Assembly (NCBI GenBank): GCA_022702545.1
Contig: JAHRBC010000001.1
Coordinates: forward strand, 7,626,001-7,690,000
Origin: Phycomyces nitens
Lineage: Eukaryota; Mucoromycota; Mucoromycetes; Mucorales; Phycomycetaceae
Length of the DNA stretch: 64,000 nucleotides
Reading direction: 5' to 3'
In this document: positions 1-11,226 of the stretch, piece after piece
Layout: each line of letters opens with the position of its first letter
Numbering within the stretch: the stretch's first letter is position 1
Notes under the pieces: model-generated
What the model was told of the DNA's origin: nothing
Database searches by the model: none
Seen by the model: only the letters and a program-made list of their open reading frames with translations
Made by a program: the position numbers and the translations under genes

Positions 1-4
1 TTAC

Positions 5-1107
5 ATAATGTGGCAGTAAGCAGGGTTCTGCTCGAAGGAATATTTCCCGGACCAACGGTTACGGTTGACCATATGGAAGTATCGGTATTGAACAACAAAA
101 GTGTGCTGAAAGAAGATGGGTTTGTTGTAAAATTCCCAAAATCTGGATCATAAACTCCATCCCATCCACCAAAATGGTAAATGGTTATGCCATCAGGTCC
201 AAGAGCAGCTCGTCCTGCTCCAGGCATCTTCATTCCATCTCCTAAATTGGCAGTGAATTTAAAAAATGCCGAAAGATTCTAGAGTTGTGATAATAATAAA
301 GCCAATTTTCTATAAATACGTCGTCTTTCTCTCAATAAATAATTTATACATACATTGACGTCAAAAGTATAAAATATCGGGTTTACGTTTGTATTCGTAT
401 CGTTCGTCGTACTAAATTTTAAAGATTTTAGTTTTTGATACTTTAAACATATCATAGAATATTTACAAATATTTAAAAAGAAATGTTGGTAATCTGAATT
501 ACCTTTGCCCGCCCCAAAAGTAGACCTTATTAATGTGGCTCACGTATACTCCAAAGCCTTGAAAGCTACATTTTTGGAATTTAATTGTTAGAAAACTAAT
601 AGATTTTATATTTTGCACATTTTATATTTTACTTTTGTTGCAATCCAGGCTGGTTGTAAGGTGTCCATTTCTGTGTTATTGCGTCAAAGACAATCGGATT
701 GTTGGATAATTTCACAAATTTATCACAATCTCCACCACCAAAAACTATGTAGCGATTGTTTGGAAGTGCTGCTGAAGCTGCATCACAACTTGCTTCCAAT
801 ATAGATCCATCGCCACTGATCGAAATATCTTTCCATGCATTATAAGAATTGTTATTCAACTCAAACTGCTTAGAGAGATCCAGAGAAAAATGTCCTGGGA
901 GGTTGATGACGGAATTTAGAGTATCCTTTCCACCGCCAAAGCAATAGATTGCATCTTTGACGAATTCGCATACTGATTAAAGCAATCAATCAATACGCCA
1001 AGAAGATTTTTGAGGGTGTCTATATATTTACCTTGAGAAGTTCGTCCCTCAGGAAGATATCCTGACACTGATATAATACTTAGCAAAAGGAGTAAAGGTA
1101 TTCGCAT
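5..1107 (-). CDS. Kelch-repeat type I membrane protein, copy 1 (3' part outside window)
   Basis: Five exons are visible on the minus strand: 1032-1107, 633-972, 503-565, 354-411 and 5-278, all joining in frame. The protein starts with a hydrophobic signal peptide (MRIPLLLLLSIISVSGYLP). Kelch-type blades follow with the diagnostic aromatic-x-GGG/GG pattern (YCFGGG, IVFGGG, FGGWDG). It is a paralogue of the complete gene at 19191-21348 and shares all five intron positions. No stop or frameshift appears in the visible part, so it may be functional. The C-terminal blades and membrane anchor expected from copy 2 lie beyond the left edge. Kelch propellers bind proteins or glycans; no substrate can be read from the sequence. 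The start was chosen because the ATG immediately precedes the signal peptide. Confidence 0.85.
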
Positions 1108-3239
1108 AGAAGACAGTTTTTAAAGTAAAATTATCAGATAAGAGAGTTCAAAACAAAGATCAATCAATTTCATTTTTTATAGTATTTCAGTGTTTTCTTG
1201 CCGTGTAGTACTTGGCTAAAATATTTGGTTTGGATAATACTATGTCCTACGTTACTACATAATATATATATGTATATGTACAAACACAATTTTTATATCT
1301 AAAAATATCTTGTCCACAATATAAAGGATAATCAATCGAGACTTACAATCAATAACTTTCGAATTAAAGAAGCATTATTTATCAGTAGTCGTTTTTGATT
1401 AGCAGCCCTTCAAGTATATTTACATATCCCAAGTAATTTTAAGATGAGGAATTAGACATTCAATATTATTGTTTTGAGACTTTATAAATAACTCGAATCA
1501 CAATTATCCAATTGGAACGAGTGTCTAGCATTTAAGCTTGGGTCTTTATCCGAGTAAATGGACAAATGCAAGTATCCAGATCAATAGTTGAGCAATAAGT
1601 AAATTATCAATGATATACAAAGGCCTTGCTTTCAAGTATTAAATATGCATTATTTATCTGGCTAAAAATTAAAATTAAAATCTCAAATTAAAATAAGACT
1701 AGAGCATATATACTTGGTCAGCATAGTACAATACGACTACTGATATGTTCTTTGCCTGTCATAAAACTCTAATTAATACAGTAGTGTTTAATTCATATAG
1801 TAACTAGGGAAATACATCTTTGTGTACCCTTGAAATTAAAAAAAAGATGTGCTTATCATTCCGGTATTAAATAAGTAAAAGAGTCTTTTTTTTTGTTTTT
1901 ATTATTCTTCAAAGTAGACTCCACTGACCTTACATAAAAAGGTTTGTGAAACACAAATTAAACCGATTTACTTCTTTTATTCTCAAAATTAGGGTGACAA
2001 GCTGTTGAACATGCTGAGTAATTTATCAATTATCTTTACAGACTTTTGACATGATTCTGTAGGTTATTTCTCTGGCTTATAACATGTTTAAACTTGGATT
2101 TTTAAACAATCATTAAAATTTAAATGTACGGATAGAATAAGAGACATACTACTCAACATTTATTAGTCGAGATTGGTTTTCCTGAAATACTCTACCATTC
2201 TATGCTACGGCATACATCCAGCTATGTATTAAGAAGTAGTGCAAGATAATTGGCCAAAATTCCCATGGAAAGACGGGAATTTTTACATCTATAGAATATT
2301 AAAAGAAGGTTTTAGCTACAAGATAGCAAAAATATTCAGGTAGACATAGTATTTATTGCTACAAAAGTAGGAGATATGGTTGGTCCAAAAGCATTGAGGA
2401 GTTTTTCTTTAACTACAGATAAGATTATTTTGTACCTCCTCAATATAGCACTCTTGTGATCAATTGCTTACCAGATGTTGTACTATGCGCCATGTTTAAC
2501 TTATATAGAGTAAAATAAACAAAAGCTATCAGGAATTCTAAAACAAGGCTATTTACAAAGATAATATACACAATTGTACTTGGTGTCCCTTTGAAGTGTA
2601 CTATTCTCATGATTTCTTTCCAAATGTACAAAGTAACTAGGATTCAATTGGGATTCTTGAATATATTTAATAAAGAGAACAGTGGGTTATGTATTATGCT
2701 CGATGACAAGGTGAATGGACCAAAAGTATCTAGAGATTCTTGTTGCGTTTAGTAGCTTATAAAGCAATACTAATAAAATTTGGTGTTTGTCTCAAAATTA
2801 AGGTCTCAAGCCACATCATAGGAAGGCTCATGTAAGAGTACAAAGAAACCCACAGATCTTCTGTTTTGAGTGGGTCACAAACCAGTTTTCATCTAAGCCC
2901 AATAGTAACTGTATATAAGTTACTTTATTAACGACGTGGGCTGTGGGCTTGTCAGCTTACACTAATGAAAATAGTTTATAGGATAAATATATTATCTTGG
3001 GAAATAAATATAGACTTTTGGGTCAAAGGATTGGTACATGTATTTTGCTACATAAAATAACTTGTGAGTATTAAGGCCTTGCACGTCTTTTACACATGCT
3101 AATTCTTATCAAGATCCATAATGTTCTTTATACAATCACTTCAATTATTATTAAATAAAATAAATTTCAAGTAATTTCAGAAATAGCTGTACACCTTTTT
3201 CAAAAAGGTATTTAACATACATAGAATGGCCAAAAGTTT
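1108..3239. other. AT-rich upstream region of kelch copy 1, no gene seen
   Basis: I see no credible coding sequence here on either strand. The region is homologous to 21349-23444 but with many small differences, as expected for noncoding DNA. It should contain the kelch promoter at its left end. No clear regulatory motif could be assigned. Confidence 0.6.
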
Positions 3240-3764
3240 TATATTTTGTTTAAACAAAGATTATTTAAACATTCTATTCTGCCACCATTGTCATCAATCA
3301 CTGCTGATACGGCATTCCTTTATTTATATCTTTCTCCAGCCTTTGAAGAATTCACTTGCCACAATCATTACCGTTCAAGCAGAAAGGTAACTTATCAGAC
3401 CAACTGACATTATATCATTAATTATCTATCCATGTCACTCGTTCCTTGGCCCAGCAAAGTCTATTCCTGAAATATTAAAAAGTGAAAGATTGGCTTATGA
3501 GATGTAGAAAACTCACAATTGTTCGAGTGATTGCTCTATACAAGGTCCACGAGAGTTGGTTTCGGATTCTTTGGCTGGAATGTAGATTCGATTAATGAGA
3601 TGTGTACCTTAACTAATAACTGTTATACTAGACCTTTGTAAATCTAATAGGCTTTATCAATAACACATAAACCAAGCACCTGTAGACGCACAGTTTCTTT
3701 CGAAAATTAAATAGTACAAATGCCAATATTATAATTTTAGCATGAATTTTTATATATTCAAGGC
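3240..3764 (-). mobile_element. Tc1/mariner transposase relic (duplicated copy 1)
   Basis: Read on the minus strand, broken frames resemble a Tc1-type transposase. They include a segment like WAKERVTW followed by SWSDK, NGNDCGK and a GMPYQQ stretch. These match the family's WAKxHxxWT, WSDES, GNDGGK and MPVxKxG positions in order. Upstream, IYIPAKES resembles the R-IAAKKP stretch that precedes it. Several stops and frameshifts interrupt it, and no catalytic triad or terminal inverted repeats are recognisable. The same relic, almost base for base, lies at 23445-23967, so it was carried along in the segmental duplication. Confidence 0.6.
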
Positions 3765-3957
3765 TTGGGCGGGTTTGACAGCTAAATAATTGTTTTGCGC
3801 GGATGAATATTCTACCGACATAAATCCCATAATAAGAAATAGTATGAGTACCCCTGAGGGATCGAACGACCAGCAATCCATGTACAGAGCACACTTCCCT
3901 TCTTAAGAATAAGTCTCTTTATTCCTTTAATGCACCTGTTTTAACTAGACCCTCTCA

Positions 3958-4952
3958 ATGGATCCAGCATATACTGTTTGGACCAACACCATCCTTTCAT
4001 TGAGTGTTTTGTTTAATCTAGGCAAACTTATTCCTACCGGCGTAGTAGAAGATGTTCTCTCTGACCACATTGACTAAATGTCCTTGTTGACCTTGCATTA
4101 CACTCGTTCAAAGGTCCTTTTGGCAGAGGCCATTTTCACCGAACCTACCATCCGAGTGAAAGGCACCTCCGATGGCCTGGTGTATCAGAACACCAGAATC
4201 GTCGCTTCTCCAAGTTTGCCTTCCAATAGTCATATTGTGAAGGCTAACATGTATTGCATCAGTGCTTGCGATCCCAAAACTGACCTTCTTGCGCCAATTG
4301 AAGAGGCCTTTTACTCGTACGGAAAGGTTGTTCAATTGCGTGCCTACGTCTCCCACCATGGAACTTTCCGTGGTAAAGCTTCCGCCCTTCTGGACACATC
4401 TAGGTTAGACACACCCAAATCCCTCCCCAGCCGTCTTTATTTGGAAGGCTCCATCTCTTGCGTAGTGGATCTGGGTTCCAAGGATATCCCACCCGTGTGC
4501 GGTTATTGCCGTGAGGAAGGTCACTTCCTGCGTGTATGTTCAAAGCGCCCATTTAGGGCACCCCGATGTAAACGCTATGGTGTCTTGGGACATGAGATGA
4601 CCACCAGAGACAGTCCCGCGTACCCTGACACCGTTGAGGACACACTTCTTCAGTAAGAGAAACTCCAGTTGGATATTACTGAAGCAGAAGCTCTCCGTGC
4701 TCTTCAGGCAGCTGGCAACACTTCCCTTCTCTTCTCTGTACAGCTGTGGGTTTGATATCGGACAACATGCCTCCTTCTCCCACATCTTCGGCTCCCAAGC
4801 CCATTCGTCGCCGATCCATATCGGTGATGACCACTCGGTTCAAGGCTGGATCCACTCGGTCCCCTGCTCCAACTTGTGATGACATTTACATAACAATGTA
4901 TGATCCCAGTAGTCGAGGCACTGCTTCCAGCAAGTACTCGTTTGTCGCTTGA
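3958..4952 (+). pseudogene. LINE 1 ORF1 (CCHC zinc-knuckle nucleic-acid-binding protein), broken
   Basis: The reading frame starts at an ATG at 3958 (MDPAYTVWTN) and is interrupted by an in-frame TAA at 4075-4077. It continues open to 4656, and a further part is visible in another frame to 4952. A CCHC knuckle is seen as CGYCREEGHFLRVC (C-x2-C-x4-H-x4-C). It is followed by a degenerate second knuckle that has lost cysteines. Such ORF1 proteins coat LINE RNA. This copy cannot give a full-length product. Confidence 0.75.
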
Positions 4953-5141
4953 GGCATTGCCCTTCCTAATAATGGTGCATCCTGACCAGTCATGACAGAT
5001 GACAAATTTCTCTAGTTTTTGCTCGATCTATCTATCCAGACAAAAGCCTAGGGAAATCAATCCTTCATTGATCTTGACGCCGATACGTCTATGGATAAAC
5101 TTAACTCTCCCTCTGGTCAGTCTGACCAACTATCTTTATAA

Positions 5142-6546
5142 ATGACTGTACAATCTATCTGCTTAGGAACTTTGAATATCCAAGGTCTCCTCTTTACCAT
5201 CACTAATTTGCAATTCCTCAAACGCCTCTTTATCCGCCACCACTGCTCCTTCTCTCCTTCACTTTCCTTACTTGCTTTACATGAGAAGAATCTTCTTCCT
5301 TCACACTACTCCACTATGCACCTTCTCTTCCAAGCCCAGGCAAGACTTTGTACTTCGTATTGTGGCCTTATATCCTTCGATCCCCTTATCCACCTTGAAT
5401 AACTGTACGTGTCACCAGATGACCGTACGCTAGTTTTAAAGGTTATACGTACTAATTAACGCATTGATCCTTTTGCTGTTGTTGTTCTTTATGCTCCTGA
5501 CACGGTTTATTTTATTCACCGGTGTTTGTTGTATCGCTCATCGCAGTGAACTTCGAAGTAGTGATGTATCTGTAGAAATGCCCCGAAGTAGTTAAATAGT
5601 CTCTTAATCTGTTCTTTATTAAAATTGTCTTTCTACCCGTATCTATTTTCTTGTCACTGAGTTGGACATTTATACTACATAACCAACCCACCATGTGTCA
5701 CTCCCAATATCCCTCCCCAGGTGCGCACTTTCTTTTTTTCTCTTGCCCTCTTCCTTCCTTCCCACGTACCTTCACTCCATGCCTTTGTCTTGGGTGACTT
5801 TGCAACTTACATCAACGTCGAACCCATCCTACAGATTTTCAAGGCTATCTCCAAGGTAATTATATCGATGCTATAATTAATTCCGCATCTTCCTCTATCC
5901 CTACCTTCCATAGTTCCCGAACTCGCACATGCATTGACTACCTCTTCCGCCCTTCTGGATCTGGCGTTTCAATACCCAGTACCTTTTCCACGACGAATTT
6001 GACACTATCTTGACCGATCTTTTGGATAAGGCAAGCCACTCTTTTCCCGAATATGCTTCCCCTGGGATCCGTTGGGATTGTCACAAGAAGGTTGTCAAGC
6101 AATTGGCTCTCACTTATGGCAAAAAAGTCCAACGTCGCCTCCGTTCTCAAGAGCGTCGCCTTCACATCTTCCGCAATGAGCTCTCAGGATTTTCATCCTC
6201 ACCTCAACTCTCCTCCGTCGAATATGTGCTGGCCTCAGTTCAGTTAACTCGTGCCTCCACCCTAGCAGCCCAATTTGGTGCCAAGCGGTGTGAAGAAGGC
6301 GAGACATCGTTCAAGTATTTCTTTCGAGTACTTAAGCAACGCTCTGCTGCCAAGTCCACCACCACTCTCGTTGACCCCGACATCTCCACCACCTTCACTT
6401 CACCAGCAGGTCTGCCTGGTCACATACGCTCATTCTACCAATACCTATACTCTCAAGAAGTCATTGATCTCTCGGCCGCTCATTCTCTCCTCGACCACAT
6501 CCCTCCTTTTACAAGCCTTTCTTCTTATGACTCTGCTTCTGACAAG
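5142..6546 (+). pseudogene. LINE 1 ORF2, apurinic-type endonuclease and linker, broken
   Basis: The N-terminal stretch LGTLNIQGL followed by LALHEKN resembles the beginning of LINE exonuclease-endonuclease-phosphatase domains (N-x-x-G and the L-Q-E catalytic Glu region). Later, LGDFA and a SSRTRTCIDYLF stretch match the GDFN and S-x-IDYxF motifs of the same domain, in another frame. From 6010 to 6546 the frame is open and gives the basic linker before the RT. Several frame changes between 5400 and 5980 inactivate it. The frame resumes at 7021 after a 474-bp interruption. Confidence 0.7.
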
Positions 6547-7016
6547 TGTTGAGTTGGTTTTGTGGTATAACGTTGTCAGATACAACAAAAATGATCAAGG
6601 GTTGCCAATGAGTTCAGAAGGCAAAATTTATGTGAAAAAGGGATAAATTACTGTGATAACGCTCGAGTCTATCCAATAGTAGAGAGATGGGGTAGAAAGT
6701 ATATAAAGAAGACAAATTTGACAAGAAGTATGCTTATAATTATCGCTAAGAGTTATTATAAGTCAGTGACTATGAAATAAATGTGCAAATAATACAGTCA
6801 GGGTTTGATCAATATGAATAAAAGGTGGATAAAGATAGAGATTTTATTGATTGTTTCATCGAAGTCTTTTATACAAGATAAATCTATACTATTCTGTTAT
6901 AAAAACCATTCGAAGCAGTATCCATGATAAAATACAAATGTGCAAGGGTATGCCTTGTACAAGGGGAAGAGTAATTCCTACAAAGAAGTGTGATACTTTT
7001 TGCAGGATGTAGTGGT
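6547..7016. mobile_element. About 470-bp AT-rich insertion in LINE 1, type unknown
   Basis: The LINE frame ends in GAC AAG at 6541-6546 and resumes at 7018 with AAG TGG AAC in the same frame. The sequence between is AT-rich and has no LINE homology. The duplicated CAAG (6543-6546 and 7017-7020; one mismatch if extended to 5 bp) looks like a short target-site duplication. The left end begins TGTTGAG, as many LTRs do, and a TATATAAAG box lies near 6698, so a solo LTR is possible. The right end does not give the expected CA terminus, so the element type is left open. Confidence 0.5.
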
Positions 7017-7380
7017 CAAGTGGAACCAAAACGACACACGCCGTGTCACTCCTTTGACCTTGAAAGTGACGCTGGACGAACTCAAGCCTATGCTTAAGAA
7101 CACCCTGAACAACTCCAGCCCTGGCATGGACGGCCTGCCGTATCCTCTGTGGTCGCACTTACTTGCTCACCCCACCATCCAGTCCCTTGCTGTTGAGGTG
7201 TATCAGGATGCCCTCTTTGGTGTTTTCCCCCTTTCATGACTGAAAACAGTTTTGGTCTTGCTTCCCAAGGCTGGTGACCTGACCTCCCTTCGGAATTGGC
7301 GCCCAATCTCCCTCACCAACTATGATGCCAAACTCTTCACCAAGATGCTCACATCCTGTCTAAGATGTTGTATATGCCCT

Positions 7381-7395
7381 CTGATCACCTCCTTC
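7381..7395. repeat. 15-bp target-site duplication, left copy
   Basis: CTGATCACCTCCTTC is identical to 8614-8628 and flanks the nested LINE. Confidence 0.9.
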
Positions 7396-8613
7396 AATGG
7401 GAAAAGCTTCGCCGTAGTGTACTTTGGAAACATGTCCGACATTTGGAAAAAAGCCAACCCAGGCTGAAAGACCCATTGAAAGAAGCTTATATCTAATTAC
7501 GTCAAAAAGAAATCGACAGACAGCTTGCGAGCAAGAATCCCCCGATTACCGTCGCTAGAGGTCTGTGCAAACCTGTTTGGGATCCGGTTTTACTATTGCC
7601 TTGCACTCGTCAGGAGCGTCGTCGTCTGATAAAATGGCGTTTTGCTTGGCTCCCTCCCTCCCCATCTGTGGCCTGTAAATGTGGCGCTGTCAAAGGCAAC
7701 CGGGCTCATATGCTGGTCTGCCCAGATACAACTGCGATGGTACAGCATCTTCAAAGACATTTGGACCCTCCCCCGCCACAGGATGTCCATATCATTGACC
7801 ATGCTCTCAACTGCCTCCCCAGGTCCTTCAAAACGCCTGGTACGTGGTGCGATTGGTGGCCATGCTTACTTGTTTTGCTGCGTGCTATTGATCAAACCGC
7901 CTCTCAATACACCATCCCTCCCGAACCATATCCTGGTCAAATTCTCATCGACCTTGCAACCGCTTACCGCTCCACTAAACTCTCATCCAAACCAAAAACC
8001 AATCCTCGACGACAGAGAGAGCCTGTCACCGGCGACCCTTTCCCTTGGCTCACGTCCAAAATTTCCACCGTTCCCCGTCAACCCCTCCCGTCTGCGTCTT
8101 CCCAAAGCTGTGCTTAGTACGGTCAAGATTCCTTGGCTCTGTTGTGCGATCAGATTCATAAATGGATTTTCCGAGTTTCTAAAGGGGATCCCTCTTTAGA
8201 GTTCTGATCCTTGCTGAAATCCGTTCCCAATCTTGGTGCTGTCAGTACCTAGTTACTTATTCTCGATTCTTGACGTCTCATTCTTTTTTCTTTCTCTATA
8301 TATTTATTTCGCCTGTATTCTTACCCGCTGTATGTATCTATTTACTTCCTTAAAAGCCGTTTTCCCCCACTGAGGGTTTTTTCCGTGCTTTCTTTTCCTT
8401 CTCGCTGACTTCTCTCTCTGTCATGCCGTGTCAAACACAAAAACTTTTTCTTTTCGTTCTTATACCTTATTTCTTTTCCCCCAGTACTTAGGGGTTTCTT
8501 TTTTATTATTTATTTTATATATTTTCAATTATTCTTTTCGCTCTCATGGGTGGCCTATATGCCTACAGGCGCCAGGCCTTGACACACCCGCAAAATAAAC
8601 AAAATACTTTTAC
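7396..8613 (+). mobile_element. 5'-truncated LINE of a second family, inserted in LINE 1
   Basis: The insertion is flanked by a perfect 15-bp duplication, CTGATCACCTCCTTC, at 7381-7395 and 8614-8628. Its 3' end is A-rich (CAAAATAAACAAAATACTTTTA). The interior has an open frame at 7596-8117 carrying a LINE C-terminal zinc motif (CKCG...H...C). It follows an RRRLIKWRFAWLP stretch typical of the region after RT. A pyrimidine-rich 3' UTR follows. Removing the insert and one repeat copy restores the host LINE frame exactly. This is a classic target-primed reverse transcription product, 5' truncated, with no RT domain left. Confidence 0.9.
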
Positions 8614-8628
8614 CTGATCACCTCCTTC
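8614..8628. repeat. 15-bp target-site duplication, right copy
   Basis: CTGATCACCTCCTTC directly follows the A-rich tail of the nested LINE. The host RT frame continues from here. Confidence 0.9.
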
Positions 8629-10195
8629 CAAACGGTTTTTGTGGCTGATTGCTTCATTGCAGACAATGGACTTTTGACTCGTCTGGCTATGTCCTGTGCC
8701 CAACTCACCAAGGATCCTGGCTTTGGACTCCTTCTGGACCAAGAGAAAGCCTACAATCAGGTCCATCCCACTTACATTCGTCTTGTCATGGCACGGTTAG
8801 GTTTACCTACTATGTTCATTGACTCTGTTTGCGCCCTTTTCTTCTCAACCGAGATCCATGACAATGTCAATGGCCATATATCCTTCTCCTTTGAGCGAGG
8901 TTGTGGGCTTCGACAGGGTTACCCTCTCTCGCCTCTGTTGTTCAAAATTGTCTTTGAGCCTCTACTTTGCTCCCTCCTTGCTTCTCCATCCCTTTGTGGG
9001 TTTTGCTTCTTGGCTCCTTCCCACTCCGCCTCCTCTACACCGCCCCTCTATCCACCACATCTGAAGCTTCTAGCGTACGCTGATAATCTTCTGTTGCTCC
9101 TGCCCTTTCCCTCTGAGATGAGCGTCGTCTTGTCGATTCTGCACACTTTTGGGCTGGCCTCGAATGCAAGGGTCGATCTGAACAAGACAATTGCTGTTGG
9201 TCTCTCTGGGCATTTCCATCCCGGTTGGAGTTCTGTTCTGGATGCTGCCAATCTTTTCACCCGCCATGATTGCCATGAGGCTAACGCCATTCGTTATCCG
9301 GGGTTTCCCCTCAGCTCTCATCCTGCCCAACTTGAGTCTTTCCGTGCTGCCCTCCTGGCCAAACTTGAGCGCCAGTGTATTATGCTCTCTTCAAGAGGCT
9401 TGTAAGTACACGGTAAGAGTATTGTTGCCAACTATCTTCTTTTGATCTCCATTTTCCATGCCCTCTATGCGACTCCTGTCCCTCTCTTTTTTTTTGCTGC
9501 TATACGCAAGCATGTTGGTTCTTTTCTCAACCTTGGTTTTGGCAGCCCTGGTTTGCTTCTTCTTTGCCAACCACGCAAGTCTGGTGGTCTGGGTCTTTTG
9601 GATTCTTATCACCAACACATTATCCGACTGCAATGGATTATTCCCATTTTGCATTCTCGATCATTCTCTCGATCTTCTTCCTTTTTATTGACTTATTTAG
9701 AATTTTTACTTCCTCTTCACTTTCATTCTCCTTCTGCTAGTATAGCTCTGTTGTTTCCTTGTAGTACTGTGGATTTCCCCAGTTCCCTACAACCGATTTA
9801 CTGTGCCTGCTTTCGGTTGCTTCCCGATACTCTTCCTTCTGCACTCGGTGTAGTACCTTTTATGGTTCTTGAGTTCCCCCTGGCTTCTGTTTGAGCTTTT
9901 GTCCCACCATTCGTTTCTCCAGAAATGAATCTCAAGTCACTTGTCTCGGATGCCTTTCTGGTAGCTGATGATGGTCGTCTTTGTCCCCGACTTCGTGGCA
10001 GTCCCCCAAGACCACGGAACCGTATTGACCAAATTTTCAGCAAGACTGATGCTGGAGGAATAATCTGTTGTTCTTGGTTTCTGCCGTGTCTTCAACTCCC
10101 ATACCCAACCTCACCTTCTCTACCTGGTCTCTTCTATCTTCTCTCTGTGGTCCTTTTGAACAAACACCCTCTGGGAAAAAGCATCCACAGGATCC

Positions 10196-10486
10196 TTGCG
10201 CCGACATCTTCGTCTGCCCCCTCCTCTGCCTCTTCTCCCTCCTATTAGTTGGCGTCGTTTTTGGTCCCTGGTTATCCCACACTATTGTCGCACTTTGTGG
10301 TGGAAGGTGTCATGGGAGCAGATTCCTGTCCGACTGACTATTAATACCATCATGCCTCGTACAGTCTCAGACGTTGTGTGCTCGGTGTGCTCCAGCGCCA
10401 CCGAAGACCAAGCCCATTTCCTCTTCTTCTGTCCAAAAAAGTACCAGGTGTGGAACGTAGTCCTCTATCGTTTCTGCTGGAGCTAG
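10196..10486 (+). pseudogene. LINE 1 ORF2 C-terminal zf-RVT domain
   Basis: The frame here contains SWRRFWSLVIPHYCRTLWW, then CSVCSSATEDQAHFLFFCP. This is the C-x2-C...H-x4-C zinc motif found at the C-terminus of many plant and fungal LINE reverse transcriptases (zf-RVT). It lies in a different frame from the preceding segment (9925-10248), so a frameshift occurred between about 10060 and 10200. The same domain appears at 17055-17456 in the second LINE (CILCGELEDDEHLFWACP). Confidence 0.7.
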
Positions 10487-10830
10487 ACTCTGGATGATGT
10501 TAGGCAGATACTGACATCCTGTTAACTCCCCTGTATTTCTCCCATTTGGGATACTTAGATTCTGATGGCTGTTATGACAGCCAAGGCAATTTGGAATGCC
10601 CATTGGAAGCTTGTCCTTGACAATCAGTCATTTCTTCCTGAAGTAGTGTCTATGAAGGCATTCAGTACTATAGATAAATAGCGAGCTATACTAGCTCAAG
10701 GAGTTTTCTTCTTTTTATCACCTTATATTGTCAAATTTTATCTTTATCCCTTTCCTCCAAATCCATTTTAATGGAAATCTGGAATCCGTACACCTTGCGT
10801 GGCGTCAGATCAATAAAATACTAAAAAAAA

Positions 10831-11226
10831 GTTATACTGAGTAACCGCAGTATATACCCCAAGATATTACTGCGGTCCATATGGAAGAGCACTTAGAGTA
10901 ATTATTGAGATTCCGATGAACCTGAACTCACAACAATAAAGATTCTCAAGGTATTAATAACCTTGTAGATATCTTTACAAGGATATCAATCTATAAATAA
11001 AATAAAAAAATCTTTGCGTACAAGCTGTATTAAAGAGATATTTTTGAGGTGTAATAAAAATAAAATATACTTGTCTATCAAATAAATCATAGTTGTACAA
11101 AGTGGATCCTTGCCAACTTTCAGCCTCACAGGCTTAGCATTACACAGATTTATCGCATATAAAACCAAATATCTCGACATTTACTGTACCTGGTATCGTT
11201 CTTTTTCATTTTTATATTAACTTGAC
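10831..11226. other. Intergenic, with a short inverted repeat
   Basis: No gene is seen. Just after the LINE 1 A-tail, an imperfect hairpin (10843-10855 with 10864-10877, arms around CCGCAGTATAT / ATATTACTGCGG) is the only structure noted. The right end should hold the promoter of the F-box gene. Confidence 0.5.

Larger units (their letters stand above)
1..3764. repeat. Direct segmental duplication, left copy (cut by window edge)
   Basis: This block aligns collinearly with 20244-23967 in the same orientation, about 20.2 kb away. It contains the 5' part of a kelch gene, its upstream region and a Tc1 relic. Homology stops abruptly after 3764, where the next bases differ completely from those after 23967. 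By eye the coding part is similar with scattered substitutions, 1140-2790 is more diverged with small indels, and 2793-3764 is nearly identical. The duplication must extend left beyond the window, because position 1 lies inside an intron of the kelch gene. Confidence 0.95.
7018..10100 (+). pseudogene. LINE 1 ORF2, reverse transcriptase part, broken and interrupted
   Basis: RT motifs are recognisable in order: SSPGMDGLPY, VLLPKAGDLTSLRNWRPISL, FIADNG, GLLLDQEKAYNQVHP, GCGLRQGYPLSP and a mutated catalytic box AYADN. The same motifs are better preserved in the LINE at 14780-17502. In-frame stops include TGA at 7237-7239 (probably from a Trp codon) and TAA at 9403-9405 (probably from Gln). The reading frame stays the same across both inserted elements. 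The nested LINE at 7396-8613 splits the domain between RT motifs. It cannot encode active RT. Confidence 0.8.
3766..10830 (+). mobile_element. Decayed non-LTR retrotransposon (LINE 1), near full length
   Basis: In order, this element has an ORF1 with zinc knuckles (3958-4952), an endonuclease-type ORF2 start (5142), an endonuclease/RT linker, a reverse transcriptase domain, a C-terminal zf-RVT-like zinc motif (about 10378-10450) and an A-rich end (10822-10830). This is the usual layout of an EN-RT LINE with an L1-like order of domains. Two later insertions interrupt it, 6547-7016 and 7396-8613. It is dead: internal stops, frameshifts and a YADN instead of YADD motif. The 5' boundary is set by the end of the flanking duplication at 3764. 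No convincing target-site duplication was found for the whole element. Confidence 0.85.

Noticed and set aside
3850..3905. tRNA-like B-box (GTTCGATCC on the minus strand) suggesting a tRNA or SINE
   Set aside because: No matching acceptor stem, D-arm or plausible anticodon loop could be folded around it. It lies in the 5' region of a LINE.
6547..7005. Spliceosomal intron in LINE 1 (GT...TTTTTGCAG)
   Set aside because: Splicing at those sites gives an immediate stop codon. The in-frame junction is at AAG with a short duplication, which fits an insertion better.
10843..10877. Hairpin after LINE 1 as a transcription terminator
   Set aside because: Intrinsic hairpin terminators are bacterial. 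In this eukaryotic context no function can be assigned.
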